This document shows positions 54,727 through 63,672 of a stretch of 64,000 bases of DNA, one piece after another (positions within the stretch are counted from its first letter, which is position 1; each line of letters opens with the position of its first letter). The stretch is from the NCBI RefSeq assembly GCF_003003795.1, contig NZ_PVWK01000031.1:62001-126000 (forward strand), read 5' to 3'. The DNA is from Stenomitos frigidus ULC18. Its GTDB lineage: Bacteria > Cyanobacteriota > Cyanobacteriia > Leptolyngbyales > Leptolyngbyaceae. Made by a program: the position numbers and the translations under genes. The notes under the pieces are model-generated. The model saw only the letters and a program-made list of their open reading frames with translations. It did not search any database and was not told the origin of the DNA.

Positions 54727-56739
54727 TCAGAACACAAGGCCCACATCTAACTGTCGTAAGTCGATTGTATAGAGGGCTCCCTCACCATTGCCCCAGGTAG
54801 CAATGAGCAGCCCATAGGGTTCAAGCACGGCAATCGCTGTGGGACTGGCCGGTCCTGCAAAGCGTCCAGTAACCCGACCACAACGGTCTAACAGGACAAT
54901 CTGCCCATCTGCCGCCATCAAAACGTAACCCCAAGACGCTGATGCTACAAAAATCGGCACAATGTCTACCCCAATGCGCAGGAGTTTGAGGGGCTTCAAA
55001 CTAATGAGTAATACTGAGTGGGTATGTCCTGGTTCCAATGCCACTATGTGATATGGAGTTTCGCTGTCAACAACCTGGCGCAAAGGCACCGGTAAACTGA
55101 AGGCGCTAACAGCATCCCCTCGACGAGTAAAAATTTCTAGCAGTACGCCAGTGATGTACGAATGGGTGCCCTGATCGACAATGTGGGAGAAGGCAACAAC
55201 ATAGCGTGAGTCTGCGATCGCCAAATGAAATGGAGGCGCAGTCAGGCAGGGGGAATGAATGGCACTACCGCTGCGACTACCACTACTACTGCTGCGACTA
55301 CCAGGTTTAAGCGCTTGCATCTGCGACAAATTCCAGAAGCCCAAAGCGCTGGTCACTTTGTCAGGCTCTAGCACTGCTACTGCCATCCAACGCCCTTGTG
55401 CGTCAATGGCAGCAAGGAAGTCTCGGCTAAATTCAGCAACCAGCTCAGGCACTGCATGTTGTAACGGCACGATCGTACTTGCTGCATGTTGCTGAGCCAT
55501 CTGAGTGTGCTGCGCCACACCTTGCTGGAACAACTCGATCGGAAAACGATAGATCGAGCGTTGCGTCATCGCAAAGCAACCTTGAGAGCGGACTAGTAGC
55601 TTTTTGACCGCTTTGGGTAACCGCACGGAGGCTAAGCTCGATCGTCCCTCATTCTCCAAGGGAACCGCCCCAGCAGCCCAAAAACCTCCTGGATAAGTCC
55701 GGCAACCAATGTAGCGCCTGCAAACCTGATAGACCTGCTCATGCTTTTCACCCAAGCCACCTCCAGCCAAGGTTGATGGGTTAGTAGCCACAGTAAGTAT
55801 AGGAACTGTAACTAACTGTTGCACTTCAGCCTGTAGCGCATCCTTTTGCACAGATCGGCACACACTACTGGGTAAGGTGAGGGGCGATCGCAGTAACCTC
55901 GAATCTGCCCATGTCTGCTCAAGTTCAAGCTGTGCAGCGTTTGCAGCCACTTGCACCGCTGCCACCATTTGTGCGGCAGATTGGAACCGTCGTGCTGGCA
56001 GTTTTTGTAAGGCCGTGAGAATCACCGCTTGAAGTGCAGTCGGAATCGTTGCAGGAATTTTAACCGGCTGATTGAGGTGCGCAGACATCATGGCGGCGGG
56101 CACGCCAGAAAACGGTCGATGACCTGCCAGCAATTCAAACAGCATAATCCCGACAGCATACAGATCCGATTTGACAGAGTACTGCCCATAAAACCGTTCG
56201 GGAGCCATGTAGGCAGGTGAACCCGTGTTACCACTAGCGTCGCCTAAGCTTTCTTGGTGTAAATGGGCAATACCAAAATCAGACACGCGAGCCGTCCAAC
56301 CATCTGCTTGCAACGTCAGCAGAATATTTTCTGGTTTGATGTCGCAATGTACGATGCCACGGCTGTGAGCATGGTCTAGTCCCAACAGCACATCGACAGT
56401 TAATTTCAAGCACTGAACCGGATGTAACTGTATCTCTTCTTCCATCAAACCACGTAAGGTGCCACCCTCGCAGTAATCCATAACGAGATAGCGCCCCGTC
56501 GGCGTATGCTCTAGGGCGTGACAGGTCACAATGTTGGCATGCTGCAAACTCAGCAGAAAACGTAGTTCACGCAAGAACTTATGAGTGGGAAACCGATACT
56601 TATCGAGCTCTTTGAGCGCAACAAGGCGACCCGTTTTGCGATGACTGGCGCAGTAAACTCGTCCAAACTGCCCCTGCCCCACTAGTCCCAACAGTCGATA
56701 TTTTGAACGCTTTAACTCTCTTACAAGAAGGTATGACAC
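54727..56739 (-). CDS. Ser/Thr protein kinase with C-terminal unknown domain
   Basis: 670 residues from GTG at 56739. Residues 13-270 hold the kinase: GQGQFGRVY, VALKELDK, HCDIKPENILL, SDFGIAH and APERFYGQY. The catalytic loop has Cys where most have Arg (HCD), a non-RD kinase. After it comes a ~390-residue C-terminal domain of beta strands, possibly a propeller. In Synechocystis a kinase gene (slr0152) ends the PAP cluster; this one lies 156 bp after the V4R gene. Confidence 0.9.
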   Translation of the reverse strand: MSYLLVRELKRSKYRLLGLVGQGQFGRVYCASHRKTGRLVALKELDKYRFPTHKFLRELRFLLSLQHANIVTCHALEHTPTGRYLVMDYCEGGTLRGLMEEEIQLHPVQCLKLTVDVLLGLDHAHSRGIVHCDIKPENILLTLQADGWTARVSDFGIAHLHQESLGDASGNTGSPAYMAPERFYGQYSVKSDLYAVGIMLFELLAGHRPFSGVPAAMMSAHLNQPVKIPATIPTALQAVILTALQKLPARRFQSAAQMVAAVQVAANAAQLELEQTWADSRLLRSPLTLPSSVCRSVQKDALQAEVQQLVTVPILTVATNPSTLAGGGLGEKHEQVYQVCRRYIGCRTYPGGFWAAGAVPLENEGRSSLASVRLPKAVKKLLVRSQGCFAMTQRSIYRFPIELFQQGVAQHTQMAQQHAASTIVPLQHAVPELVAEFSRDFLAAIDAQGRWMAVAVLEPDKVTSALGFWNLSQMQALKPGSRSSSSGSRSGSAIHSPCLTAPPFHLAIADSRYVVAFSHIVDQGTHSYITGVLLEIFTRRGDAVSAFSLPVPLRQVVDSETPYHIVALEPGHTHSVLLISLKPLKLLRIGVDIVPIFVASASWGYVLMAADGQIVLLDRCGRVTGRFAGPASPTAIAVLEPYGLLIATWGNGEGALYTIDLRQLDVGLVF

Positions 56740-56895
56740 ATCATGAAATTAATAGCTGACGTTTTTCTTCTTAGTAATTAATCACTATACTTTTGTTCTA
56801 AAAGCAAAAATAATAGAACACTCCTTATTTTTAGTTTGAAGCGAACTCACGCAACTGAACTTGAAGCTAATAACTGTCAGCATCAGCCTCCAACG

Positions 56896-57552
56896 CTAGG
56901 CACAAAGCTTCTGTAGAATAGAGTCGTGATCTAAGCGATTTTCAATCATCGTTTCTGCGGGCTGTAAGCGATTGGTTAAGCCTAATAGAAAGCGGTTGTG
57001 CTCTGCACCTAATGATTCGCAGGTTGTTTGTATACAGTGCAGCTCGCGCCCAGTTAACTGACTGAAAAACGCACTCAAAACGCCCGCTTCGAGGGAACAG
57101 GAAGGTGCTTCACCTTGAGGCGCTTGGCTAGCGAAAGGAGAGCCTGACGTTTTAATGGTGAGAAAGCCTCGGTGCTGGTGTGACTGGTCTAACTCGATTT
57201 TGCCCCAACCATAAGCGACCCAACAGGATTGCAGGCTGTTGAGAAACTCCAGCATTGACATGTCGGCTAGAGCCGTACCGTAGTAGTCAGTTAGCTCTTC
57301 ACGAAAGCGTGTATAAAAGTTTTTGCCCCACCAGCGTCCACAGTTGAACAACACCAGTCGTGCGGCACAACCTGTTTCTTTTTGTAGCCCTGCATAGATT
57401 GCCTGGATGAGGGTTTCGGGAAGTGCGAGCAAGCGATCGCCGCGACGATTCTCCAACAAGCCCATTTCCAGGTCCCCCTGCACATAGGCATCGACGGCAA
57501 AGTAGTTACCAGGAACGCGGTTATTTGTTAATAAATCGGCGACAGAAATCAT
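56896..57552 (-). CDS. V4R-domain protein (PAP cluster, Slr0147-like)
   Basis: 218 residues. LVLFNCGRWWGKNFYTRF and LEAGVLSAFFSQLTGRELHC match the V4R small-molecule-binding fold; homologues in the Synechocystis slr0144-slr0152 cluster are needed for photosystem II assembly. Cysteines near the C-terminus (HCIQTTCESLG) may bind a tetrapyrrole or metal. Downstream of a MITE that separates it from the rest of the cluster. Confidence 0.8.
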   Translation of the reverse strand: MISVADLLTNNRVPGNYFAVDAYVQGDLEMGLLENRRGDRLLALPETLIQAIYAGLQKETGCAARLVLFNCGRWWGKNFYTRFREELTDYYGTALADMSMLEFLNSLQSCWVAYGWGKIELDQSHQHRGFLTIKTSGSPFASQAPQGEAPSCSLEAGVLSAFFSQLTGRELHCIQTTCESLGAEHNRFLLGLTNRLQPAETMIENRLDHDSILQKLCA

Positions 57553-57603
57553 AGAGGAATACCAGGGAGTAATTTTGACTGGAAAGAGTTGAAGTGACTG
57601 TAG

Positions 57604-57719
57604 ATCTTACAGCCGTTTGCAAATGGATCAGCCACAGTGCGAACTTCTTGCTCGCAGGTGTGAGCGAGACGCTCATACTCAGTTGATGTGGCTTATTCAA
57701 ACGACAATTGCTGTAAGAT
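57604..57719. mobile_element. MITE-like element, copy 2, inside the PAP cluster
   Basis: 116 bp with 10-bp perfect terminal inverted repeats ATCTTACAGC (57604-57613) and GCTGTAAGAT (57710-57719). Matches copy 1 in reverse orientation. It encodes no protein and lies between two co-directional genes of the cluster. Confidence 0.82.
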
Positions 57720-57779
57720 ATAGATCATGGGCTCTCATTCAACATCCTGATCGGTCATCTTTAGTCGAGAACTACATGT

Positions 57780-58265
57780 TTAGTTCCCAGCAGCAGCAAG
57801 CGTCGGTGATTGCAGGATTGCCGTTTGCACTTTTGCAATGTATGGACCCAGCAGGTTGATCTGCTTAGCTGTGAGCGCTTGCGTCAGGCGTTGGTTGAGC
57901 AGGCGGAAAAGCGAAGTATCGATTGCTTGGGTGTTGTGAATGCTGATCGTTGTCGTGAGCCAACTTAGTAGCCGCGACTGTACAAACGCTTCGTCGTTCA
58001 GCAACATGCCCATGGCAGAATAACGCAGCAGCAGGAGAGCATTTTTAAGGCTGCGCTCTAAATTTTCAACTGGTTCATTCGGTAGCGTTGCTTCTAGTTG
58101 GTCTGCTACCTGCTGCATGATTTCGAGTTCGCGATCGCGCAACGTGCGGTACGCATCCAGTCGCTCAGGCAGTGAGTTGACGTATTGATTGATCACGCCT
58201 AGCTCTTCAGGCTTGAGATAACGATGTTCAGCTTCGTCAAAGATCGTTTCGATTTGTGGGTGCAT
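57780..58265 (-). CDS. Phycobilisome-like globin-fold protein (PAP cluster)
   Basis: 161 residues, helical throughout: ADQLEATLPNEPVENLERSL and NALLLLRYSAMGMLLNDEAF resemble the core of phycobiliprotein subunits, but no chromophore Cys is visible. It corresponds to an unlabelled member of the Synechocystis PAP cluster (probably slr0146). Likely a helper in photosystem assembly rather than an antenna protein. Confidence 0.7.
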   Translation of the reverse strand: MHPQIETIFDEAEHRYLKPEELGVINQYVNSLPERLDAYRTLRDRELEIMQQVADQLEATLPNEPVENLERSLKNALLLLRYSAMGMLLNDEAFVQSRLLSWLTTTISIHNTQAIDTSLFRLLNQRLTQALTAKQINLLGPYIAKVQTAILQSPTLAAAGN

Positions 58266-58322
58266 ACACTTTATTAGGGATGAAGGATGAAGACTAAGTT
58301 GATTGAGACTTTAGCCTTTCCT

Positions 58323-58634
58323 TTAGAAAAGTCCAGAAAAGCCGTCTAGAGTGAGCTCGTCGGCAGCGGGCGGTGGCGTCGGTTGAACAGGCGTGGGAGC
58401 GGCGATCGCAATCCCGTCCCAATTGACTGCAGCGAAGAATTGACAGACGCTCAGCTTAAGCTTTAGAGGGGCGTTGCCACCTTCACCTAAGCCCAGCTTG
58501 ATTTCTTGAACAGCAGGTGCATAGTCTTCCCAATTAACGCCCGTGAAAAAGGTTCTTACGGAGTCTCGTTGCCATGGCTGAGCGGCAGGAAACGCTTTGG
58601 AACCATTGGTTTGGGGCAGAGTCAGCGTACTCAT
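58323..58634 (-). CDS. Small unknown PAP-cluster protein (Slr0145-like)
   Basis: 103 residues. MSTLTLPQTNG start; two copies of a motif VRTFFTGVNWEDYA and VCQFFAAVNWDGIA, 45 residues apart, and a proline-rich then acidic tail. Overlaps the upstream V4R gene by 4 bp, so the two are coupled. No known domain. Confidence 0.75.
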   Translation of the reverse strand: MSTLTLPQTNGSKAFPAAQPWQRDSVRTFFTGVNWEDYAPAVQEIKLGLGEGGNAPLKLKLSVCQFFAAVNWDGIAIAAPTPVQPTPPPAADELTLDGFSGLF

Positions 58635-59314
58635 CGCAATAAGTCTCCTGTCCGTAAGCGCTTCTCAATATCCCTAGCGGTTGCTCCTTCGTTAAGCCAG
58701 AAGGACGCTGCATCAATCCGGTCTTGACTGCCCAAAAGAAACTTGCAGTAGGTTTCGCCCATGGAGTAGCACTGAATTTCGATGCAACTCAGCTGCTTTT
58801 TCACCATTTCTGTAAAGAAGCCAGCGAATAGCCCGGCATATAGGAAACAGACAGGCTTGCCCACATCTCCCAAGCTGCGAGCGACAGCAGAGTCAAACAC
58901 GTTGATGAACATAAAGCCTTGCTTGCGATCGCCCATATCTACTTCCCAGCGTCCCCAACCTTGAGAGGTGAAGGGCCACCACCACGTTTCAAGTAGAAAC
59001 AGGAGATTGGTTTGCCGCAGATTGCGATCAAATTCTTTTTCAAACCACTTTTCAAAGAAGAACGCGTCTTTTTGTCCCCATTCGCAGCCGATTGTATACA
59101 TCGTGGCGGCTGAGGCATCTCCAACCTCTTCTTCTAGCCCTTCAACCAGACCAATGATGAAATCTTCGGTTGTCAGCACATTTCTGCTGCCGTTCCAATC
59201 GACGATCGTGCCCTTGTCTTGGTCAAATTGGAAGAAATCTCGAAACCCATAATGATTGTGCTTCTTGGGATTTCTCAACTTGACAGAGTTTTCTTGAGGC
59301 GTTGCAATCACCAT
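58631..59314 (-). CDS. V4R-domain protein (PAP cluster, Slr0144-like)
   Basis: 227 residues. GFRDFFQFDQDKGTIVDW start; MYTIGCEWGQKDAFFFEKWF and ALFAGF-like GLFAGFFTEMVKKQLSCIEI match the V4R fold. In Synechocystis Slr0144 is tied to photosystem II assembly. First gene of the four-gene minus-strand cluster. Confidence 0.82.
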   Translation of the reverse strand: MVIATPQENSVKLRNPKKHNHYGFRDFFQFDQDKGTIVDWNGSRNVLTTEDFIIGLVEGLEEEVGDASAATMYTIGCEWGQKDAFFFEKWFEKEFDRNLRQTNLLFLLETWWWPFTSQGWGRWEVDMGDRKQGFMFINVFDSAVARSLGDVGKPVCFLYAGLFAGFFTEMVKKQLSCIEIQCYSMGETYCKFLLGSQDRIDAASFWLNEGATARDIEKRLRTGDLLR

Positions 59315-59712
59315 AGTCTTTTCTCAGCGGAATCTAAGTAGTAGGAATGAGGCACGCAAACGGCAAAGTGAGCTACCAGCGGCGCTGAAGGCTAAAAAGC
59401 TGAATCATGACCGTAGCAGATAGTATCCACTGCTGGGGCAAACTGACTGGCAGTAGTAGTAGTGAAGAAGGGTTGCCTTGAATCAGCTGTTATTCTGTTA
59501 TTGTTGCTTCTGGTTTAATGTTCCCTGGGCTGGAAAGATCTAACCCATCACCATCAGCTGGTTGAAAATCTTCACAAAAAACAGTCGTTTGAGGGCGATG
59601 AGAACCGATCGTGACGTTGCGCTCACAATGTTAGAGAAGCCGTACAATTCGCCTCCAAAAACCCTTCACGAGCAAATTTTGCCTATAGCAAGCGATCATT
59701 TATACAGTTTTT

Positions 59713-59797
59713 GGACTCGACGATCGAACAGTATGGAATTGTCCTAGAGTCAAATCACCATAACTAAAGCCTTCCTTTGGGGAGGCTTTTATTTTTC
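59713..59797 (+). ncRNA. Candidate ~85-nt small RNA
   Basis: Promoter-like TTGCCT (59679-59684), 16 bp, TATACA (59701-59706). The RNA would begin near 59713, with GACTC (59714-59718) pairing GAGTC (59747-59751), and end at the terminator below. No known cyanobacterial sRNA motif is recognised. Confidence 0.35.
59766..59796 (+). terminator. Orphan rho-independent terminator
   Basis: 10-bp stem AAAGCCTTCC/GGGAGGCTTT around TTTG, then TATTTTT. No plus-strand gene ends upstream; the nearest are on the minus strand. Confidence 0.82.
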
Positions 59798-60170
59798 TGG
59801 GTGTCTGGGCGGATGTTTGAAAAGTCCTCGCCCATGGCGACATCTGCGCGTCATTGAAAATCACAGACGGGATAGCAACAAAGTGACGAGGTTGTCAACT
59901 AATTGGACGGTAAGCAGTCGCGAAGTGGATGATCGGCTTTAAGGGCGATCGTGTCCAAATAAAGTCCGCTAAAACAGGTATGCTGAAAAACCTGACAAAC
60001 GCTCAGAAATAGGGTAGATCTAGCAAGGGTATTTCGGGGTTATTGGCGCGGTGCTACTGCTAAGTAAAGGGTTGACAAGCGCTGAACTGAATCGATCTCG
60101 TCTACGAATGCTGGTGGCTGCCAATTCGTCTCGATCAACTTAGCTAAAAACGTGTGTGGTAGGTGGGGTC

Positions 60171-61988
60171 GTGCAAAACAAGCAAACATTGATGATGAGA
60201 GCTTTAATTAAAGCGCTAGCAAAGTACCAGGTTCGCAATTGCAAAGTGCTTTTGATCAGTGGTTTGGCAACACTGCTGCCACTCTACAGCGGGTTCTCTA
60301 ACCTAGCGTGGGCTTATGAGCCCAGTACAGAAAACCCTACTGGCACACCAACTGAGGTTGCCCCAACACCCTGCCAGCCGATACGGTCTGCTCAAGCTGG
60401 CGGTTTAACCCGGTTTGTGAATGATGTCACTCAAACGGCAACGTTGATTGAACAACCGGCGATCGGCATGGGTACCTTGCTTGAACAGGTGGCGCCGCAA
60501 ATGCTGGCGTATTTGAATGCGTCTCCCTTCCCCGAAATCAATCAACGCGCCCGGTTAGCTAGAGTGCCTGTGATCATGTATCACGACATCTTGCCGGAAA
60601 AGAAGGTGTTTTTTGATGTCACTCCTGAAGAGTTTGAGCAACGTCTCAAGCTGATTCAGCAGAAGGGTTTGACCCCGATCAGCATGGATCAGTTAGTCAC
60701 CCATCTACGGACGGGCCTCCCCTTACCCGAAAAACCCATTCTATTGACCTTCGACGATGGCTACAGTGGACATTACGAATACGTTTACCCACTGCTAAAA
60801 AAATATAACTACCCTGCTCTCTTTGCGATTTACACGGCCAAAGTGGGCAAACAAATGGGTCGATCGAGCCTAACCTGGGAGCAACTACGGGAGATGGCAA
60901 AAGATCCGTTGATCACGATCTCATCTCACAGTGTTAGCCACAAAGTAATGGAAGGGCTGACACCTGATGAACTTGCGATCGAAACCCAAGAATCAAAACG
61001 CCTTTTGGAAATGGAGTTGGGCGTTCCGATCCGTTATTTCACCTATCCCGAAGGAAAGTATGACACTCAAGCAGTCGAGGCTGTGAAACAGGCAGGGTAT
61101 GCTGCAGCTTTAACGATGGATGATAACAATGAAAAACTGGCAGGACAGTCAGATAACCTGTTTGCGATCGGCCGGGTTGGACAATCGCGACTGGCCGAAA
61201 TGGTTGACGTTGTCTGGGGCGGCCCAAAGCTGCCAGCCTTTAGTCAGGCCTTTGACTTTTCGTCTCCCGTCGTCCGGACGAATACCACTGTTGACAATAC
61301 ACCGTTCATTTTTATTTCCGGTGGTAAACCGATGACGATTCATGCCAAAACGCGTGACCAGGTACCCAAGATTTTAGAGGGCACTGAGGCGATCGCGGCT
61401 GTCGACGGCGGTTTTTTCTCTCTGGAGTTTTTAGACTCTAACGCAATGCTGGGGCCTGTCTTGAGCCAGTCTGAGGGCGAATTTATCCCCGGTAAGCGGG
61501 GAGAGATCCCCTTCCTTGCCAAACGCCCACTGGTTTTGATTGGTCCCAAGTCCGTCAAATTCGTGCCTTTTGATTACATCAAGCACAATACCCTCGAAGG
61601 TATTCAGGCAGAAATGCCGGATGTCACGGATGCGTTTGTGGCGGCTGGTTGGCTGGTGGAAAACGAGCAGCCTCAACCCATTGAACGCTTTGGTCGTTTA
61701 TATAGCGTCAACGAACTACGGCACCGCGCCTTTTGGGGCATTAATCAGGCTGGGCAACCTCAAATTGGGGTTTCTCAAGAACCGATCGGCTCCGTCGATT
61801 TGGGTGCGGCACTGGCAAAAGCTGGCTTTCGGGACGCTGTCATGCTTGACTCTGGTGCCAGTACCTCTCTCGCCTATAAAGGTGCTTCGTTAGTAGGCTA
61901 TACCCCTCGCCCTGTACCCCATGTTGTGGCATTGGTTCCGCCTGCGGGTGCATTGAACGCAAGCTGTGCGTTGGTTTCCTCCCGTTAG
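60171..61988 (+). CDS. NodB polysaccharide deacetylase fused to phosphodiester glycosidase domain
   Basis: 605 residues from GTG at 60171; the ATG at 60192 is an alternative. A signal-anchor lies at residues 20-45. The NodB domain has VPVIMYHDIL, LLTFDDGY (metal Asp) and ISSHSVSH. The C-terminal ~240 residues have VDGGFFSLEF, VDLGAALAKAGFRDAVMLD and DSGASTSLAY, matching the phosphodiester glycosidase (NAGPA) fold. It may modify a cell-surface glycan. Which one is unknown. Confidence 0.87.
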   Translation: MQNKQTLMMRALIKALAKYQVRNCKVLLISGLATLLPLYSGFSNLAWAYEPSTENPTGTPTEVAPTPCQPIRSAQAGGLTRFVNDVTQTATLIEQPAIGMGTLLEQVAPQMLAYLNASPFPEINQRARLARVPVIMYHDILPEKKVFFDVTPEEFEQRLKLIQQKGLTPISMDQLVTHLRTGLPLPEKPILLTFDDGYSGHYEYVYPLLKKYNYPALFAIYTAKVGKQMGRSSLTWEQLREMAKDPLITISSHSVSHKVMEGLTPDELAIETQESKRLLEMELGVPIRYFTYPEGKYDTQAVEAVKQAGYAAALTMDDNNEKLAGQSDNLFAIGRVGQSRLAEMVDVVWGGPKLPAFSQAFDFSSPVVRTNTTVDNTPFIFISGGKPMTIHAKTRDQVPKILEGTEAIAAVDGGFFSLEFLDSNAMLGPVLSQSEGEFIPGKRGEIPFLAKRPLVLIGPKSVKFVPFDYIKHNTLEGIQAEMPDVTDAFVAAGWLVENEQPQPIERFGRLYSVNELRHRAFWGINQAGQPQIGVSQEPIGSVDLGAALAKAGFRDAVMLDSGASTSLAYKGASLVGYTPRPVPHVVALVPPAGALNASCALVSSR

Positions 61989-62219
61989 GTTGAGTGCTGG
62001 GTGTTGATCGCGTCAGCTCTCGGCCATAGCGCGTCTCAACAAGTGCGGTACAAGCAACTGAGAAAGAGGTGTCAGGAGTCAGAATCCATCAGTCAGCAGT
62101 GGTCTACCATACTCACTTTTAAATCCTGAATACTTACGTCAAAATGTCCAGCACGTGAGTAAGAGCCGCTGATAGCTACAGCTAGCGATTGCTGCTGGTT
62201 ACTGACTACTGACTTCTTG

Positions 62220-63266
62220 TTACTGGATCGCTTTCATCAAAAATTCTGCCAGCTCAATCAGTTGGGACTTGTTAAACGCCTCTAAAAGCGCTCTAGCAGC
62301 TGCTCTTGGCTCAGCAGGGATGATAATCTGATTGGCTTTAGCTGTGGTTACTTCTCGGACAGCGGGTTGGTGAGTTGCTTCGGGAAGTGGCAGCTTCGCA
62401 ACGAGCTGAGGCGTAGGAGCAGGGTGTATCGTGAGCTGCTGTAGGGCAGTGCTGGGAATGATCTCGCTAGCTCGTCCGACCAGCAACAGATCGCCAGCTA
62501 ACTTAAGCTCCTTAATGACCAGAGGCGCCATGATGGCATAGGTGTTACGAGGATGAGCCAGGGCGCTGTGCACTGCCTGTAGCAGTCTGCGCCATTCTGC
62601 TGAACTATTGAGTTGCACCATACGGCTGCAGAGGGTGGCCAGTTGCTGTCGGTTAGCGGGTGTATCTCCTTGCTTGAAGAGTTGCAACATCATCTTGAGA
62701 GCACCATGCAGCCGATTCGCCAATTCTGGGTTGGCAGGTACAGGCTGGACTACGGCGATCGCAGGTTTGCCAGCATTACGTTCTTCTTGCAGTAAACGGT
62801 TGAGATAATTTTGCAGCTCTGCAAAGGTTGGTTCTGCTGCCTGAACCCGCTGAGCGGCATCTTCTTCTTTGAGACCATACGGTGACTGCAGTTCTTCAAC
62901 CAGCTCTTTGAGAATGTCAAACCCTTGTAAAAACAAGTTCTCGAGCGATTGGTCAATCTTGACGGGGTGATCGGTCAGAAGCTTAAAGCAATCTTCCAGA
63001 TGATGGCCCACCTTGTGAATGCTGGTAAAGCCCAACATGGCAGCTCCCCCTTTAACCGAATGAGCAGCGCGAAACAGCTCATTGAGTCGCTCTGTATCTG
63101 CCATCGTGGCTTGTAAATCTAATAAGCCTCGCTCGATCGTATCGAGGTGCTCTTTAGCTTCCTCAATGAAGTAACCCAAGATTTGCTGCTGTTTCGTCGC
63201 CTGCACGAGCCTATCCCTCAGAGTGCTAACTTGTACGAGCTCAAGCGGTTCGTTATGATACCGCAC
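62220..63266 (-). CDS. Hpt-domain phosphotransfer protein
   Basis: 348 residues. The N-terminal ~120 residues form an Hpt domain with the phospho-His in RAAHSVKGGAAMLG, as in CheA P1. No ATPase follows; the remainder is helical with PANPELANRLHGALKMMLQL and ends IELAEFLMKAIQ. It could pass phosphate between kinases and regulators of another locus. Confidence 0.85.
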   Translation of the reverse strand: MRYHNEPLELVQVSTLRDRLVQATKQQQILGYFIEEAKEHLDTIERGLLDLQATMADTERLNELFRAAHSVKGGAAMLGFTSIHKVGHHLEDCFKLLTDHPVKIDQSLENLFLQGFDILKELVEELQSPYGLKEEDAAQRVQAAEPTFAELQNYLNRLLQEERNAGKPAIAVVQPVPANPELANRLHGALKMMLQLFKQGDTPANRQQLATLCSRMVQLNSSAEWRRLLQAVHSALAHPRNTYAIMAPLVIKELKLAGDLLLVGRASEIIPSTALQQLTIHPAPTPQLVAKLPLPEATHQPAVREVTTAKANQIIIPAEPRAAARALLEAFNKSQLIELAEFLMKAIQ

Positions 63267-63272
63267 CTTTTC

Positions 63273-63455
63273 TCAGTGTTCCCATTCTAATGAGGCTTTT
63301 ATCTTGCTTTCTGAGGAATCGTTTTGCGTCATAAGCACCATTACGATGAAGATTGCGATGAAGGCAGTTACTGTTTTAAAGCGATCTGATTTCAAAGTAA
63401 GCTTGATGAGCCAGGAAAGAAAACGCCGAAAGGCTGTGGCCCAATATAGCGCCAA
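63273..63455 (-). CDS. Possible small membrane protein
   Basis: 60 residues from a TTG start, with one hydrophobic helix TAFIAIFIVMVLM and basic flanks. It stops 6 bp before the Hpt gene start, consistent with an operon. No clear ribosome site. It could be chance. Confidence 0.3.
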   Translation of the reverse strand: MALYWATAFRRFLSWLIKLTLKSDRFKTVTAFIAIFIVMVLMTQNDSSESKIKASLEWEH

Positions 63456-63501
63456 GAAGAAATGTTGCCGTCAAGAGGGGTTGCCTTTAATCCTGCTGTT
63501 C

Positions 63502-63530
63502 GGCTGACATCTTCATGTCTTATGTCAGCC
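63502..63530. repeat. 9-bp inverted repeat upstream of glgC
   Basis: GGCTGACAT (63502-63510) and ATGTCAGCC (63522-63530) with an 11-bp loop, no U-tract. It may be an operator or remnant hairpin. Confidence 0.55.
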
Positions 63531-63672
63531 AGAACACATGATCGTGCCTGTTGCAAAGCCTCTTCCCTTCAACAGATCCAAAATTTTGAGGCTTCTTTCT
63601 TTCAGCCCTTGCAAACTTAACCATACAGGCTCACACTAGACTTGAGCAGGCTGGGAAGATGAGAGGTTTGTT

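Larger units (their letters stand above)
59315..60170. other. Intergenic region with an orphan terminator
   Basis: No gene is seen. It contains the candidate small RNA and the terminator listed next. A HIP1-like octamer at 59945 is the only other notable point. Confidence 0.5.

Noticed and set aside
59562-59747. 61-codon plus-strand gene before the orphan terminator
   Set aside because: No ribosome site and no family-like sequence; a small RNA explains the terminator better.
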